DNA of 64,000 nucleotides from Aristolochia californica (lineage: Eukaryota > Streptophyta > Magnoliopsida > Piperales > Aristolochiaceae). The notes below the pieces were generated by a model. It was not told the DNA's origin. It made no database searches and saw nothing but the letters and a program-made list of their open reading frames with translations. Position numbers and translations under genes: made by a program. This document shows positions 62,166-64,000 of the stretch, piece after piece. The DNA lies in the NCBI GenBank assembly GCA_029961685.1, contig JARWKL010000016.1, forward strand, positions 3,287,207-3,351,206. Reading direction: 5' to 3'. The number at the start of each line of letters is the position of its first letter. Positions within the stretch are counted from its first letter, which is position 1.

Positions 62166-62333
62166 TTACTTCTTGTTGCTCGAGTGCAGCTCGTCAAAGT
62201 AATCCTTGGGATTACTCTCGAAGGCGGCTCTATCAATACTTGCACCTCCTCCTCCCGGGGCCTTCATCGTTCCGCCGGAACCACTATCTCCCCCACCACC
62301 CGCTTTCCCTCCGTCTCCCTTTCCACGTTCCAT
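62166..62333 (-). CDS. 55-residue Gly-rich conserved-looking plant protein
   Basis: Single-exon frame from ATG at 62333 to TAA at 62166-62168. Residues 1-31 are Gly-rich and basic/acidic mixed (MERGKGDGGKAGGGGDSGSG). Residues 32-55 contain ASIDRAAFESNPKDYFDELH and end SSNKK. The pattern of a Gly-rich start, TMKAPG, then an AFExNPxxYFxxLH tail resembles small uncharacterised plant proteins I recall, whose function is unknown. A minus-strand TATAAATA lies 70 bp upstream. The opposite strand has a longer frame (62147-62440) but without family features. No signal peptide or membrane segment. Confidence 0.65.
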   Translation of the reverse strand: MERGKGDGGKAGGGGDSGSGGTMKAPGGGGASIDRAAFESNPKDYFDELHSSNKK

Positions 62334-62402
62334 TTCTTAGTCGATCACTTGTGTCCGAGACAGAAAGATGTATGGAAGGATTCCATTACAACGCTAGCTC
62401 TC

Positions 62403-62410
62403 TATTTATA
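62403..62410 (-). promoter_or_regulatory. TATA box of small Gly-rich gene
   Basis: Minus-strand TATAAATA within CTCTATAAATAGAG, 70 bp upstream of the ATG at 62333. Confidence 0.6.
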
Positions 62411-62449
62411 GAGGTGAAATGGAAGCCCCTGGTATCGTAGTCTCGATCG

Positions 62450-63550
62450 TTTGGTGATGAATATAACCACCATTAATTCTTCTTTTCAATTTACCGATAT
62501 TGCATTACTGTTCTTTGTTTCTAGCTGAATTACTGGGAATGGCAAAACTCTAATTAATGTACACTTTCTATTCAAAGCCCTTTACGATTTTGAGCGGGGT
62601 TTGAGGCTGGGAGGCCAGAAATAAAAGCAGTTCGTAGACTCAAGAAAGGAAAAATTTTCTTTCTCGTGATCACGCTTCAGTCATTCATGGCTTTCGTTTG
62701 AATCATGGAAGTCCTGACTGTAATACATCGTGGACTGCTGAATCAGGTATATTTGTTATTCATTCTTTAATAGAATTTATGGTACGAGGAACAAACTAAT
62801 TTGCTTGATCGAAGGAAAGGTGAATAATCCTCAGGCGTTTTAACAGTCACTGAATGTGGAAGAAAATGGAGAACATTTTATCATGTATTCATTTTATTTT
62901 ATTTTATTCTAATATTTTCATTTTGAATGATAAAAAAACATGAATTTATTATACATATTTGTAGGTAGCATGTCTTAAATTTTTAAATAAAATAGTCCTC
63001 AAATTAGGCTACGTAATTAAAATTTTATTTTGTTGTGATTTATTTAATCTTTTTGTTTATGAGAATAAAGGGAGAGTGAAAACTCAAGTTTGGATTTGAA
63101 AAAAAATTGAACATCTAAAATGGAAATGCATAAATGCAGAGAGATATAATTCCAAAAAGTATTTATAACAAGCATGGGTCTGAGGGAACCTTCGGCACAA
63201 ATTGATGGTTCACGTGAAGAGATTGAGGATAAGCTTGCCTAAACCAATTGTAAACTTGTAAAGACCAACTTGCATTAATTGAGGGAAAAAAGTGTTTATG
63301 AAGAAATTGAAGAAGGAGACGAAGACGAACTCTTCAAATTTTCATTTTGTTGTACCCCCCCCCCCCCCCCTAAGAAAGCTTTAAGGTAGTCTTTTAACAA
63401 TGACAAATTTGTCAGAAAAGAAAAAAGAAAAAGATAACGATTTACATGTTTGTGGTGAACTTGTAGTTGATGAATGATTCAACCTTTATAAAATTACTTT
63501 GAAAGTGAATTGAGTTACCTAGGTATTTTACTTTCACTAGTCAAAATGCT
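62450..63550. other. AT-rich intergenic region
   Basis: No gene recognised. A poly-C run occurs at about 63355-63370. Confidence 0.4.
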
Positions 63551-63553
63551 TTA

Positions 63554-64000
63554 GGGGGGGTTAGTGCCCCAAATGGATTCTTGAAGATCAAGTTCATGTC
63601 CAACATGAAGATCATGTCAGTCATGTACATGAAGATCATCTTCGCACTTGGTGTTAGTGGTGACGACTTCATGTGCACTGGAAAACAGTTTCCAGTGTTA
63701 GTGCCCCAACATGAGAAAAACGTAAAAAATAAGAGAATCTTTAAACCTTTACAGTACACTTAATTACAACATAATCCTTAAACCCCAAATTAGGTAAAAC
63801 AACCATTATTACTACACGAATAAGTTATTTAATGTATAATTAAATATATTAATATATTTATTAATTGAATTAGATATTTTATTGTGTATTAATATGGTAA
63901 TTATATGAGCCAATGAAATACGTATATGATTAATTACAAATAATAAATAAATAACGTTATAAATAAAAAAACGAAAGTAATACGTTAAGTTATTAATTTA
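63554..64000 (+). mobile_element. Left end of a GTTAGTG-family element (copy C), runs off window
   Basis: TTA at 63551-63553, then terminus GGGGGGGTTAGTGCCCC with TTAGTG at the same offset as in copy A. GTTAGTG recurs at about 63652 and 63697. A palindrome, CACTGGAAA-acag-TTTCCAGTG, lies at 63676-63697. The AT-rich core follows and matches copies B and the reversed fragment at 50200-50605. Confidence 0.65.

Noticed and set aside
62147..62440. Plus-strand 97-codon ORF
   Set aside because: It is the antisense of the small Gly-rich gene, which has a TATA box and a more protein-like sequence.
1..64000. CRISPR arrays, bacterial operons, prophage or plasmid origins
   Set aside because: Spliced genes and plant repeats throughout; no regularly spaced direct repeats of CRISPR type.
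1..64000. Conserved plant miRNA precursors and functional tRNA genes
   Set aside because: Looked for several well-known mature miRNA words and intact tRNA arms by eye; only tRNA-derived repeats were seen. A covariance search could still find some.

Overview
The window is nuclear DNA of a flowering plant. Genes are intron-rich with GT-AG splice sites and TATA boxes, intergenic DNA is AT-rich, and plant mobile elements are common (hAT, copia, a TRIM, TTA-flanked DNA elements, tRNA-derived retroposons). The protein families are plant ones: GH3 auxin-amido synthetase, D-type cyclin, DCL, plant asparaginase and plant cyclase-family protein. The species cannot be read from the sequence. All gene models were spliced by hand and keep a single open frame from start to stop.

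Left part (1-16.4 kb). The last two exons of a cyclase-family gene enter on the + strand (989-2098); its earlier exons lie off the left edge. A tRNA-derived retroposon sits in its last intron. Two GH3 genes follow, head to head: 5806-7850 on - and 14300-16336 on +. Both encode 602 residues and have the same three-exon structure. Their outward-facing promoters carry TATA boxes and auxin-response-type motifs, separated by about 6.4 kb of mostly unannotatable DNA.

Middle (16.4-41.5 kb). A retrotransposon-rich stretch holds a decayed copia element whose leader/gag region is interrupted by a TTA-flanked DNA element (20774-22085). Then come a DCL (DUF3223) gene of three exons (25587-31692), with an intact TRIM in its second intron, and a four-exon CYCD3 gene (37578-38960) with two upstream ORFs, the second overlapping the cyclin start.

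Transposon nest (41.7-50.7 kb). Two related hAT elements lie in opposite orientation (42150-44339 and 45292-50152), each with an 8-bp target duplication. They appear to sit at nearly the same place in two related host repeats. The larger one keeps a transposase gene with only two stops and one frameshift.

Right part (50.7-64 kb). A K+-dependent-type asparaginase gene (-, 50931-52854) is followed by a 7SL/SRP RNA gene with its own pol III-type promoter (55195-55568, +). Next are a complete six-exon cyclase-family gene (-, 56266-61547), a 55-residue Gly-rich protein gene (-, 62166-62333), and the left end of another TTA-flanked element running off the window.

The order cyclase(+) GH3(-) / GH3(+) ... 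cyclase(-) is mirror-symmetric. Metabolically the window holds auxin inactivation (GH3), cell-cycle entry (CYCD3), nitrogen remobilisation (asparaginase), organelle RNA processing (DCL) and secretion (7SL); nothing suggests they form one pathway.
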